NCBI GenBank assembly: GCA_015257665.1
Contig: JABZJS010000002.1
Coordinates: forward strand, 62,001 to 126,000
Origin: Nanosynbacter sp.
GTDB lineage: Bacteria; Patescibacteriota; Saccharimonadia; Saccharimonadales; Saccharimonadaceae
Reading direction: 5' to 3'
Length of the DNA stretch: 64,000 nt
Part shown: positions 8,601-16,829 of the stretch, piece after piece
Numbering within the stretch: the stretch's first letter is position 1
Layout of the letters: each line of letters opens with the position of its first letter
Made by a program: the position numbers and the translations under genes
The notes under the pieces: generated by a model
Told to the model about the DNA's origin: nothing
Seen by the model: the letters and a program-made list of their open reading frames with translations, nothing else
The model's database searches: none

Positions 8601-9089
8601 TACGACAATGCTGACCAGTCGCTCTACCCGAATGAGCAGGCTGACTTTCATGCAGTATCGACCGATGAGGTAGGACCGCAGTTTGCAGAAGATGAGATTG
8701 ACCTAAGTTTGCCTGTGCCTGGCCCTGGTGAGCCAGATATCGACTACTACGGCGAAGCAGAGCGAGTCGAGGCTGAGCCAATGACAGTGGAGACTGAGTG
8801 GGATGATGAGCCAGATGCAAGTGACCAGACACACGTTAATACCATCGAGGAAGCGGCTGCCACCACCCAAAATGGCGATACCGCGCTCGCCCTCCACCAA
8901 GCACTTCAGGAAGAGAACGAAGGTAATGTAGTCGCACCAATCTACAGTGCTGAAGAATTTACTCGCGCACCGAAAAAGTCGCGCCGCCGTCCCGAACAAG
9001 CTGCTGGCTGGATTTGGCTGCTGTGGATCGTCATGTTACTGGCGCTTGGTGCTGGTCTTGGCGCGGTTTATTATACACTCTTTGGCTAG
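5604..9089 (+). CDS. Giant acidic, intrinsically disordered, C-terminally membrane-anchored protein
   Basis: 1161 residues with no recognised folded domain. It opens with a short amphipathic helix (DFDELDRAVHDLMRQSG). About 1100 residues rich in Ala, Thr, Pro, Ser, Asp and Glu follow; I see no cysteine. The acidic chain is interrupted by short basic or hydrophobic islands: ARRRGVTIMPL near residue 140, RPRGRFMDIVGG near 780, RPRVRRQG and VVGMDIRPAPG. Two copies of an APAWPE/EPAWPE motif lie near 490-515. The end carries KKSRRRPEQ and one membrane helix (WIWLLWIVMLLALGAGLG). There is no signal peptide, and the positive-inside rule places the chain in the cytoplasm. An AAAGGAAA site precedes the ATG. 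Confidence 0.8.
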   Translation: MPDIDFDELDRAVHDLMRQSGQLPATPDKPSEAPAATPSKDSASSSAQQVTSPQQTTPVATPARPEVSDGTQSASTSSVQDNNTSTGSVQQADSPDTATPAKQSPALAPRDNTNSTNETVQADDSTTATDTVSATDTNSTPARRRGVTIMPLSQQADETEPAGESYEPVEPEPAVDRARALSESVVASEREPASIPTTPEQTDTDGTESAQVTPLNTATSAAPTTENVSPQSQPAAIVTVDPDDIITPASDDDDESDDTYTDRAQFFGRSAARPFFTPPRAATPADDVSSTTNSDASAPIAETDNIAPSAPSDGAVSDETSATAVEEEAPATIDQVESEMPTMPYQFAGEDAGGDDDDEALVRHLNEVNHTQDNATEPAQTSVVDDLDDTFAPQPLIIPPPTEGEGNTSLPPAETVVKPMNDTHTAADEASVIASQDEPDDTADTRGADDANDDRLLYAPATPVNTDIPAASSGGDTSDSDAAQPLDEPAWPELQYDEPDNMLGAQTPDADHHAAPAWPEVAVENTSAADNSQISAPVADANVPSEHESFDSESSSWEEPTTMPAQPQAGNIASAELLTAERTMPDVAAANDSPSPQPEEALAEDALPEAHVDRPLPLLDTYNERRSRATEPYFSAPSSSETYRQEEANTDDVVDAAHSVNDAVQNTPAVQSSGTADSQVEQPYAPAPPLFTPADDVVAKAQQIIAANPEMPANDAPVSLQEEEDVSKSASEAVPIALSQSVDQQTKPSVASASPAHTADETASAEPDNDHPTTPAIQRPRGRFMDIVGGAAPAAAVTQAARPRVRRQGAVVEPLTGSAPVVGMDIRPAPGHEPAQHHLGAVQSTPPAGDEVKASDVVTPDGTPSAETLDLQPGDEKPLSYTPFLPDAETKVDKRPLGGADTLVGDAPTLADTTPMGMYHDEPGALGVTPADNNEPSAPPHLFAPHNEHASAEQFIDALTDTSENAPSLYPTDGHYPLPEQDTREVATSHDEPSYQAEDYDNADQSLYPNEQADFHAVSTDEVGPQFAEDEIDLSLPVPGPGEPDIDYYGEAERVEAEPMTVETEWDDEPDASDQTHVNTIEEAAATTQNGDTALALHQALQEENEGNVVAPIYSAEEFTRAPKKSRRRPEQAAGWIWLLWIVMLLALGAGLGAVYYTLFG

Positions 9090-9110
9090 CGCCAGTGTAG
9101 CGGCATCCGG

Positions 9111-9116
9111 TATAAT
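9111..9116 (+). promoter_or_regulatory. -10 box of pcrA (leaderless)
   Basis: TATAAT ends 8 nt before the ATG at 9125; no Shine-Dalgarno sequence is present. Confidence 0.65.
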
Positions 9117-9124
9117 AGGCTACT

Positions 9125-11272
9125 ATGGATATACTCGATGGATTAAATGACGCTCAGCGCTCGGCAGTGGTCGCATCTGATGGCCCGGTCCTAATTCTTG
9201 CAGGGGCGGGTAGTGGCAAGACAAAAACGCTCACACACCGCATTGCTTACCTCCTAACCGAGCAGGGCGTCTGGCCCAATGAAATCTTGGCTGTTACCTT
9301 TACCAATAAAGCAGCCCGCGAAATGCGTCAGCGCCTCTGGCAGATTGCCGGGCACACCCAGGCAAGCTCGCCTCACATGCCCCAAACCGACCGACCACCT
9401 CGCTCCTTTATGCCGTGGATGGGGACATTCCATGGTATTTGTGTGCGGATCTTGCGGCGTGATGGTGCGGCCATCAGCATTCCACCTAATTTCGTGATTT
9501 ATGATGAAGACGACCGTCAAGGGCTCATCAAACAAGCGATGAAGCAGCTCTCCATTGGTACGGACAGGCTTAAACCGCGTGCTGCCAGTGCAGCAATTAG
9601 CAAAGCTAAGAATCAGCTCCTCTCGCCCAGCGACTATGCAGCCAGTGCGCGGTTTCCCTTCCAGCAGGCGGTGGCAGAGATCTATCAGCTGTATGAGCAG
9701 CTGCTAGCCGATGCTGGTGCGCTCGATTTTGATGACCTCTTGCTCGAGACGGTACGCCTCCTGCGAGACCACTCGGCGGTGCGTCAACGCTACCAGACGC
9801 AGTTTAAGCATATTCTCGTTGACGAGTATCAGGACACGAATGCTGCGCAGTATCAGATCATCAAGCTGCTGGTAAACCCACGCCGCAATATCTGCGTGGT
9901 AGGAGATGACTGGCAGTCGATCTATAGCTGGCGTGGCGCAGATTTTACGAATATTCTCAACTTCGAGCGCGATTTCCCGGGGGCGCTGGTGGTGAAGCTC
10001 GAGCAAAATTATCGCTCGACAGGGGCCATTCTCGAAGCTGCTGGCAATGTGATTAACAAAAATCAGCAGCGGACGGATAAAACCCTCTGGACGGCAGCAG
10101 GCCCAGGTGCACCAGTGCAAGTACAAGCTGCCTATGATGAGGCAGAGGAGGCATATATCATTGCGAGCCAGATTGCTACGCAGGTGGCGACCGGTGAGCG
10201 CGACTATAGCGACTTTGCTGTCCTGTACCGCACCAATGCACAGAGCTATGCCTTTGAGCGAGCTTTCAACCAGCACCGCGTGCCGTACCAGTTGGTTGGT
10301 GGGGTGCGATTTTATGATCGTAAGGAGATTAAGGATATCTTGGCCTATCTGCGCCTTATCTACCAGCCAAATGACCGCGTGAGTTTTAGCCGGATCGCTA
10401 ATGTACCAACGCGGGGGATTGGAGCAACAAGCCTGGAGAAGTTCCTCATCTGGCAGGGCACTAGTGGGCTCGATATCATTAGTGCGCTGGTTAATGCCAG
10501 CCAGGCAGCGACACTGACGAAGCGGGCGCAGACTACCCTGACGCAGCTGGGTCAGTTGTTACGCGGCTTCCAAGCGCAGGTCGAGGCTGCGGCTGATCCA
10601 AGTCAACTGATTGATGATGTGATTACTAAGACGGGCTACCGCGATTATATCCTCGATGGCTCGCCCCAGGCTGATGATCGCGAGGCTAACCTCAGTGCAT
10701 TATTGTCTGATGCGCGGGCCTTTGCCAGCATGCCAGACTTTCTTGAGGAAGTTGCGCTTATGTCTTCGGCCGACCAAGCGACGGGTGCGCACAGCGTAAC
10801 GCTGATGACGCTCCACGCTGCCAAGGGGTTGGAGTTTCCGGTGGTGTATATGGTGGGGCTTGAGGATGGGCTATTTCCTAGCGCCAGGGCACTCGAAGAG
10901 GGGCCAGCCGCACTCGAAGAGGAGCGTCGTCTCTGTTATGTCGGGATGACACGCGCTCGGCAGGAGCTCTATATGAGTTATGCGCAGAGCCGCTTGCAAT
11001 TTGGTAGCCGCAGCTACAACAGCCCATCACGCTTTCTTGATGATATGGGCATTGGTCTGTCGATGGTGCATACCGAACCAGCTACACCAATATACGATGA
11101 CGCGTTGGATGAGGTCATGCCATATGAGGTTGGCGATATGGTACGGTCGCTCCAGTTTGGCGATGGTGAGGTGATCGACATCGATGGTATGGCAGTGAGT
11201 GTGCGCTTTGCAAATGGCTCTACCAAGAAGCTCAATGTACAGTATGCCCGCCTTGAGAAAATTACTCCCTAG
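9125..11272 (+). CDS. pcrA: ATP-dependent 3'-5' DNA helicase, UvrD/PcrA family
   Basis: 715 residues, the usual length. Superfamily 1A motifs appear in order: Q motif LNDAQRSAV, Walker A AGAGSGKT (residues ~26-33), motif II DEYQDTN, motif III GDDWQSIYSWRGA, motif IV EQNYRS, motif V TLHAAKGLEF and motif VI YVGMTRARQ. The C-terminus has a Tudor-like segment (YEVGDMVRSLQFGDGEV) as in PcrA, which contacts RNA polymerase in Gram-positives. Expected roles are mismatch/excision repair and removal of recombinase or stalled complexes. The gene starts a unit of its own; murE-like follows with a separate promoter. Confidence 0.95.
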   Translation: MDILDGLNDAQRSAVVASDGPVLILAGAGSGKTKTLTHRIAYLLTEQGVWPNEILAVTFTNKAAREMRQRLWQIAGHTQASSPHMPQTDRPPRSFMPWMGTFHGICVRILRRDGAAISIPPNFVIYDEDDRQGLIKQAMKQLSIGTDRLKPRAASAAISKAKNQLLSPSDYAASARFPFQQAVAEIYQLYEQLLADAGALDFDDLLLETVRLLRDHSAVRQRYQTQFKHILVDEYQDTNAAQYQIIKLLVNPRRNICVVGDDWQSIYSWRGADFTNILNFERDFPGALVVKLEQNYRSTGAILEAAGNVINKNQQRTDKTLWTAAGPGAPVQVQAAYDEAEEAYIIASQIATQVATGERDYSDFAVLYRTNAQSYAFERAFNQHRVPYQLVGGVRFYDRKEIKDILAYLRLIYQPNDRVSFSRIANVPTRGIGATSLEKFLIWQGTSGLDIISALVNASQAATLTKRAQTTLTQLGQLLRGFQAQVEAAADPSQLIDDVITKTGYRDYILDGSPQADDREANLSALLSDARAFASMPDFLEEVALMSSADQATGAHSVTLMTLHAAKGLEFPVVYMVGLEDGLFPSARALEEGPAALEEERRLCYVGMTRARQELYMSYAQSRLQFGSRSYNSPSRFLDDMGIGLSMVHTEPATPIYDDALDEVMPYEVGDMVRSLQFGDGEVIDIDGMAVSVRFANGSTKKLNVQYARLEKITP

Positions 11273-11299
11273 AATTGCCCGTCATCGGCCAAAAAATGC

Positions 11300-11305
11300 T
11301 ATACT
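11300..11305 (+). promoter_or_regulatory. -10 box of the murE-like gene (leaderless)
   Basis: TATACT ends 6 nt before the ATG at 11312, so the A of the start codon would be the first transcribed base. Confidence 0.65.
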
Positions 11306-11311
11306 AAAAAA

Positions 11312-12604
11312 ATGAAAAACACACTTGTAAAGCAGCTGCGCCGCCTCTTGCCCGCAGCGATGATCCACACTCTCGAAGAAGCGTATCGGCGGAGCCGCAT
11401 TGCCCTGGTAGCAGCACGCTATGGCAACCCGGCTAAGCATCTGCGCGTCATTGCCGTGACGGGCACGAATGGTAAAACGACCACTGTTAATTACATCAAT
11501 GAAATCCTTAAGGCGAGTGGCCGCCACACAGCAATGTTCTCCACGGCACTGATCGAGGTGGCAGGCCAGCGCCAGCTCAACGACCTTAATGCGACAGTCG
11601 GCTCTACCGCGCGGATGCAGCAGTTCTTTGCTGAGGCTAAGCGAGCTAACGTGGACTTCGTCGTGTTAGAGATTACCAGTCACGCGCTTGATCAGCATAA
11701 GCTTGATGGTGTGCCAATTGACGTTGCAGTTATGACCAACCTCACCCAAGATCACCTCGACTACCACAAGACGATGGAGCGCTATGCCGCCGCCAAGGGC
11801 AAACTCTTTGCCCGGAAGCCGCGCTTTATTGTCCTCAACCGTGATGACGAGTGGTTTCCATTCTTTGACAAATACACGGCGCGTGAGCAGAAGATCACCT
11901 ATGGCCAAGACGCAGCTGCCACAGCCCGCATCACGCAGGCAGCGACCCGCAAAGGGGGTGGCAGCGCAACGGTGCTTCTTGATGGCGCGACAAAGCTACC
12001 ACTGACAACACATCTCCCAGGGATATTTAATATTTACAACATGACAGCTGCAGCGGCTGCTTGCCAATTGCTGGGCGTGGTGCCAGCGGACATTGCTCGG
12101 GGTGTAGCTAATCTAACTGGCGTGCCAGGGCGCTTCGAGCGTGTACCGGTGGATACGCCATACGATGTGATAGTTGATTATGCCCACACTCCTGATGCGC
12201 TTGAGAAGCTACTGACCTCAGCGCGGGCCATCACCAAGCAGCGTATCATCTTGGTGTTTGGCGCGACGGGCGATCGTGACAAGGCGAAGCGGCCCATCAT
12301 GGGTGAGATTGCGGCTCGCCTGGCCGACCAGATCATCGTTACCGACGAGGAGAGTTATAACGAAGAGCCAGCTGGCATCCGCCAGGCAATTCTGCGCGGC
12401 ATTCACCAGGCTGGCGGGGCAGGTCACACTAGCGAGATTGCCGACCGGCGCGAGGCCATTGCCCAGGCGCTGGCCATTGCCCAGGCGGGCGATACCATTC
12501 TTATCACTGGCATGGGCCACGAGCAATTCCGTATCATTAATGGCCAGCGCCAACCATGGAATGACGCGGCAGTGGTGCGAAGTTTGGTTGCTGAGCATAA
12601 GTAG
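11312..12604 (+). CDS. murE: Mur ligase, MurE-like, lacking the N-terminal UDP-binding domain
   Basis: 430 residues against about 490 in E. coli. The ATP site TGTNGKTTT already lies at residues 50-58, so most of the N-terminal domain that holds the UDP-MurNAc moiety is missing. The central and C-terminal domains are intact: DHLDYHKTMERYAAAKGKLF (with the lysine carbamylated in the family), PGRFERV, and DYAHTPDALEKLL. The third-residue specificity loop reads TDEESYNEEP instead of the DNPR of diaminopimelate-type or DNPA-like lysine-type enzymes, so the added amino acid cannot be predicted. It acts in cytoplasmic peptidoglycan precursor synthesis. Wall-remodelling genes follow. Confidence 0.85.
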   Translation: MKNTLVKQLRRLLPAAMIHTLEEAYRRSRIALVAARYGNPAKHLRVIAVTGTNGKTTTVNYINEILKASGRHTAMFSTALIEVAGQRQLNDLNATVGSTARMQQFFAEAKRANVDFVVLEITSHALDQHKLDGVPIDVAVMTNLTQDHLDYHKTMERYAAAKGKLFARKPRFIVLNRDDEWFPFFDKYTAREQKITYGQDAAATARITQAATRKGGGSATVLLDGATKLPLTTHLPGIFNIYNMTAAAAACQLLGVVPADIARGVANLTGVPGRFERVPVDTPYDVIVDYAHTPDALEKLLTSARAITKQRIILVFGATGDRDKAKRPIMGEIAARLADQIIVTDEESYNEEPAGIRQAILRGIHQAGGAGHTSEIADRREAIAQALAIAQAGDTILITGMGHEQFRIINGQRQPWNDAAVVRSLVAEHK

Positions 12605-12688
12605 TAGTGGCATCTTTACCCCTGATATGACGAGGATTCAAGGAGAGCTTTTGTAGGCTATCCACTAGCTTTTTTACCCTCATTTTGC

Positions 12689-12694
12689 TATACT
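12689..12694 (+). promoter_or_regulatory. -10 box of the Rpf-like/3D operon
   Basis: TATACT ends 29 nt before the ATG at 12724. The short leader contains a CGTAGC/GCTACG inverted repeat (near 12698-12716). Confidence 0.45.
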
Positions 12695-12723
12695 ACATCG
12701 TAGCGTATATTGCTACGCAGATT

Positions 12724-13893
12724 ATGATACAGTCTATTCCATTTTTGAAATTCCTCTCGCCACGCAATCTTGCTATCGCTGGTATGGTTGCACTGGTTGG
12801 TATTGGTCTATGGCGGATTCCGTCCGTCCATGCAGCGTCGCGCCAGCTAGGTAGTGGCGAGCATATTATCACATTGCACGAAGGTACGGCCAAGCGCGGG
12901 TTCTATACCAAGGCAACTACCTTGCGTGATGCGTTGCGTGAGGCAAATGTGCGACTTGACGACAAAGACCGCACCGAGCCCGAGCTTGATACACCACTAG
13001 AGAGCGCCTCGTACGAAGTAAATATCTATCGAGCGCGACCAGTGGTGATCCGCGATGGCGGAGCAGATACGAAGCTTATTACCGCTTATCGCACAGGCAA
13101 GCAGATTGCTGAGCAGGCGGGTATTCCACTGCACGATGAAGACCAAGCGGTGCTGGCTCGCTCGCGCGATATCATTGCTGATGGGGCGGCAGAGGTGATG
13201 ACAATCCGCCGCGCAACGCCCTTTACCCTTGTATTTTATGGCAAAACCATCCAGGCATATACGATGGAGAAGACGGTCGGTGCAATGCTCAAGGCTAAGA
13301 AAATCACTCTAGGCGCTGATGATACGCTATCGGTGCCAGCTAGCGCGCCACTAACGGCTGGTATGACGGTAGAGCTCTGGCGTAATGGCAAGCAGACGGT
13401 CACAGTAGAGGAAGAAGTTGACTTCAAGACGGAGGAGATTAAGGACGCCGACCGCGAGCGTGGTAAAAAAGAAGTCAAGACTGAGGGTAAAAAAGGCAAG
13501 AAGGCCGTGACATACGAGATTATTATGAAGAATGGCCGCGAAGAGTCGCGTAAACAGCTCAGTAGTGTGGTAACGCAAGAGCCAGTCAACCGGGTCGAGA
13601 TCGTGGGGACGAAGAAGAAGTCAGTCGATACTACCTTTAGTGGTGATTTTGCAGGGGCACTAGCAAAACTACGTAGCTGTGAAGGGGGTTACACTTCCAA
13701 CACTGGCAATGGTTACTACGGTGCGTACCAATTTGACATCAAGACCTGGGGTGGCTTTGGTGGCTATGCCAATGCAGCAGAAGCACCACCAGAGGTCCAA
13801 GACCAAAAAGCCTGGGAAACGTACCAGCGTCGTGGCTGGCAACCCTGGCCAACATGTAAGAATAAGATGGGACTGCAAGACATCTACCGCTAG
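12724..13893 (+). CDS. Secreted G5-domain protein with C-terminal Rpf/transglycosylase-like domain
   Basis: 389 residues from ATG 12724. An N-terminal membrane/signal segment (ALVGIGLWRIPSVHAAS) is followed by two or three ubiquitin-like DUF348 units (for example ITLHEGTAKRGFYTKATTLRDAL), a G5 domain (VEEEVDFKTEEIKD ... VEIVGTKK) with a Lys/Glu-rich insertion, and an ~80-residue C-terminal domain: LRSCEGGYTSNTGNGYYGAYQF, TWGGFGG, A..PPEVQDQKAWETYQRRGWQPWPTC. This matches resuscitation-promoting factor domains, with the catalytic Glu in CEGGY. The order resembles actinobacterial RpfB. It probably cleaves peptidoglycan glycan strands outside the cell. The stop lies 21 nt before the next gene. 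Confidence 0.85.
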   Translation: MIQSIPFLKFLSPRNLAIAGMVALVGIGLWRIPSVHAASRQLGSGEHIITLHEGTAKRGFYTKATTLRDALREANVRLDDKDRTEPELDTPLESASYEVNIYRARPVVIRDGGADTKLITAYRTGKQIAEQAGIPLHDEDQAVLARSRDIIADGAAEVMTIRRATPFTLVFYGKTIQAYTMEKTVGAMLKAKKITLGADDTLSVPASAPLTAGMTVELWRNGKQTVTVEEEVDFKTEEIKDADRERGKKEVKTEGKKGKKAVTYEIIMKNGREESRKQLSSVVTQEPVNRVEIVGTKKKSVDTTFSGDFAGALAKLRSCEGGYTSNTGNGYYGAYQFDIKTWGGFGGYANAAEAPPEVQDQKAWETYQRRGWQPWPTCKNKMGLQDIYR

Positions 13894-13914
13894 CAGCCTA
13901 GCCAGAGGAGTGAG

Positions 13915-14961
13915 ATGATTACGAAGAGCCTCTATCGTCTGTGGCAGCATCGTCAACCGATGATTGCCTGCTTGCTGGGGCTGAGTGTCATAAGCGGCCT
14001 TATCGTGGCAAGCTGTGCTTCGGCCCAGAGCCCAGCAGCAGTGCCAGCTCGACTTGTTACTGTAGTAGAGAATGGTCGAGAGCGTGCTGTGTACTCGACT
14101 GCTTCGTCTGTGCGGGAGCTCATCGCTACCTCGGGTATGAAGATCGATGTCTCGCATGATTCCGTCTCGCCCCACCTTGATGCGTCGCTAGCGCAAGCAG
14201 CACCAACAGTGACAATCCAGCGTGCTCGATTAGTCACTGTAATAGACGGCAAGAAACGTTCTCGTGTGCTCACCGCAGCACGGGTCCCGCAGGATATTGC
14301 CAAGGCGGCTGGTATGGTACTCTACCACGAGGATAGAGTCAGTTTCCAGACACCTGGCAACATTGCACTGGATGGGCCAAGTGAGATGATGACTATTCAC
14401 CGCGCACCAACACATACAGTGACAGTGGAGGAGCCGATTGCATTTGCGACTGAGACGATCAAAGATAAGCAGCAATTCATCGGTAGCAAAACAATCAAGC
14501 GAGCTGGTCAGCCAGGCATTCGCCGTTTGACCTATACAGTCGAGATGAAGGATGGCATTGAGGTGCAACGCCGCCTAACAGCGCAAACAGTGGTAAAGCA
14601 GCCGATTGCGCAAGTAGAAGTAGTTGGGACCAAGCCTAAGAATCCATTGACGAAGAGCAAGGGTGCGCATCACTTTACTGACAGCAAAGGGGTAAGCCAC
14701 CGCGAAACATACTACGATTTGCCGATGAACGTTGCGATGCATAACTGTGGTGGCGGCACTTATACCATTCGCGGTGATGGCGCTAAGGTTGACAAAGACG
14801 GCTACATCCTCGTGGCGGCGAATTATCGTAATTACCCACGCTGCTCGGTGGTTGAAACAAGCATGGGCCCAGGCAAAGTGTACGATACCGGAAGCTTTGC
14901 CACCAAGCATCCGCACGGCTTTGACCTCGCGACGGATTGGACGAAGGCGGATGGCAAGTAG
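13915..14961 (+). CDS. G5/DUF348 protein with C-terminal 3D domain (YabE/Rpf-related)
   Basis: 348 residues; GAGGAG lies 5 nt before the ATG. The N-terminal hydrophobic segment ends LIVASC, an acceptable lipobox, so it is a lipoprotein or a signal-peptide substrate. Two DUF348 units (ARLVTVVENGRERAVYSTAS; ARLVTVIDGKKRSRVLTAA) precede a G5 domain (TVEEPIAFATETIKD ... VEVVGTKPK). The end is a 3D domain: ETYYDLPMNV, a metal/glycan-binding region and VYDTGSFA...HPHGFDLATDW, similar to the MltA/YabE barrel used for glycan cleavage. It pairs with the upstream Rpf-like gene in one operon, suggesting joint wall remodelling. Confidence 0.85.
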   Translation: MITKSLYRLWQHRQPMIACLLGLSVISGLIVASCASAQSPAAVPARLVTVVENGRERAVYSTASSVRELIATSGMKIDVSHDSVSPHLDASLAQAAPTVTIQRARLVTVIDGKKRSRVLTAARVPQDIAKAAGMVLYHEDRVSFQTPGNIALDGPSEMMTIHRAPTHTVTVEEPIAFATETIKDKQQFIGSKTIKRAGQPGIRRLTYTVEMKDGIEVQRRLTAQTVVKQPIAQVEVVGTKPKNPLTKSKGAHHFTDSKGVSHRETYYDLPMNVAMHNCGGGTYTIRGDGAKVDKDGYILVAANYRNYPRCSVVETSMGPGKVYDTGSFATKHPHGFDLATDWTKADGK

Positions 14962-14985
14962 ATACTGTGCAGAATTCTGATATAT

Positions 14986-16626
14986 TTATTGTGCCGCTGC
15001 GATGGTCTCAGCGTATAGTTGTTCGAATGTCTTCTTTTTACCCTGACCTCGTCCACCAAATCGTTTGCCGCTCCGTCGACGGAAGTTTTTGCCATGATGC
15101 CGCTTTTCTGGGTTGTCTCGGGCTGATCGTGCTCGCCCAACAGCATCTGAGCGGTTGATCTCGCGCATAATAGAGGAAATATCACGCGAAGTCAGTGACG
15201 TATGAGCGGCCTCATCAGATTGTTTCGTTGTGTGAGAACGACGTTTTGTTGCTGCTGACCGCACAGTGTGTTTAGTATAATGTTTCTTGGGCGGCGGTGC
15301 TTGTTCTTGCGTGGTAGGCTGGTTCTGAAAACCAGGAGTATAATCCATTAAGACGAGATCGCGTTTTGCGAGACATGCAAAGAGCTCGTCTTGGGCGTGG
15401 CTCGGCATATCGATGCCAAACTCATGATAGAGAACACTGATAACACGGCGTTTTGTGGGGCGCTGTGCTGGGTCAAGCTCTGTTACTAATTGGTATACCA
15501 TATCGGCAATAGCAGTTGGATCAGGAGTGATAGTGTGCTCATACACTGTGCTTATTTGACTATGATCAGCCAGCGTCGTTGCTGAGTGCTTGGTATCTAG
15601 GTTATTAAGTTGGTGAGTATCCGAGGAGTAAGGCGCATGTGTTAGTGGCTCGTGAGGTGGTGGTGTGTTGGGGTGAGACGGGCGAGTATCATGATCAGTA
15701 TCCGGACGGGTATCGACTACGACGACGGCGGGGTTAAGCCCATATGTGCGCCCACGCCGTTGGCCAAGTGCTTGTACAACAGGGGTTGACTCGTCTGTCA
15801 GCCAAGCAAGTTGTGATAGCAAAACGCGAGCGCTGCGGGAAAAAGTGGTTCGTCTTGTATTTTCGCTGCGTGCATGAGGCTGAAAGCCATACTCGCGAAT
15901 GTCATGAGGCCGCATAACTTTATCGCGATGACAGAGGAGGGTATTGAAGATAAATAGTTCATCTCCAGATAGGATGGTGCGATGATCTCCGATAGCAATA
16001 GTACCATCGCTTTCTATTGTTAGAGTGATTGGGTCAACATCCTCAGGTGGGTTTACTGCAGGAATGTAGTCGGGTGACACGATACGAGCGTAGAGATCAG
16101 GCATTCCCTGCTTATCACGTGCTTCAACAGAGGATACTGCAGTGGCTGGTTCTGATGATAGCTCGGCGTTGGCCTCATCTGCTAGGGGTGTGGTCTCTAA
16201 TGTCTTAGATGGTGACAGTGTTTCCAATGGTTGAGTTGCCTCAGATTCGTCTGCGAAAGAAGTAGAAGGATCTGCTTCGGAAAGTGATTGTAGTGATGAT
16301 GGTATGTTGTGCTCTTGAGAGTCTATAGCAGGAGCGGGATCAATAATAGACTTAGGGCTATCTGATGATAGTGAGACGTCTGGCTTGGTAACTGCCTGAG
16401 ATCCATAACTAGCAAGCTGTGGGATAAATGACGTGCTAAGCTCTGCTATGCGCGCGAGCTGTGCTTAAATTCGTTGCTGGCGATGTTCTTCTGTTTCTTC
16501 TGTTTCTTCGCTATGCTTATGAGTAGCCCAATATCCAACAGCGGCGGAGCCAATGAGTGCGACTTGCCCTTCAATGCTGCGAAGCTTTTCTTCAAGTAGC
16601 TCGGGTAGAGATAAGTGATAAGAGTC
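14986..16626 (-). pseudogene. Winged-helix regulator-like protein with in-frame TAA, probably degraded
   Basis: The uninterrupted part runs from 16464 to 14986. Residues near its middle (ITLTIESDGTIAIGDHRTIL, LFIFNTLLCHRDKV, RTTFSRSARVLLSQLAW, VQALGQRRGRTYGL) look like an OmpR/PhoB-type winged helix, followed by a His/Thr/Pro linker, a helical segment (AIADMVYQLVTELDPAQ) and a very basic Arg/Lys/Gly tail. No ATG opens the frame; the first internal ATG is at 16104. The same frame continues upstream of a TAA at 16467-16465 with protein-like sequence (LPELLEEKLRSIEGQVALIG) to 16626, also without a start. This suggests a nonsense mutation plus loss of the 5' end. Initiation at TTG 16227 or ATG 16104 remains possible. 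Confidence 0.5.
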
Positions 16627-16738
16627 TTAAGGTGTGTCTGAGGTTTCTTTGGTATCTATGTATGGATTATGCCATAGTACATAGATTTACACAATATTTT
16701 TCCACTTTAGCCACCATTTTTTATGTTTTATTCCTCCC

Positions 16739-16770
16739 AACTATAGTACAAATCGATTTGTACTATAGTT
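16739..16770. repeat. Perfect 32-bp palindrome
   Basis: Each arm is AACTATAGTACAAATC or its exact complement, with no spacer, centred at 16754/16755. It lies upstream of the degraded winged-helix gene and 430 nt before rsmA. It contains TACTATAGT, which resembles a -10 in both directions. It could be an operator, a cruciform or a terminator; a T-rich stretch follows on the plus strand. Confidence 0.8.
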
Positions 16771-16829
16771 ACCCTGTTTTTTCTCTGTTACGGCCGGTTC
16801 TTTTTCTCTTCTTTTATATATTTATATAT

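Noticed and set aside
16486..16509. TTCTTCTGT repeat as a phase-variation tract
   Set aside because: The unit is 9 nt, so length changes would keep the frame; only about 2.5 copies are present.
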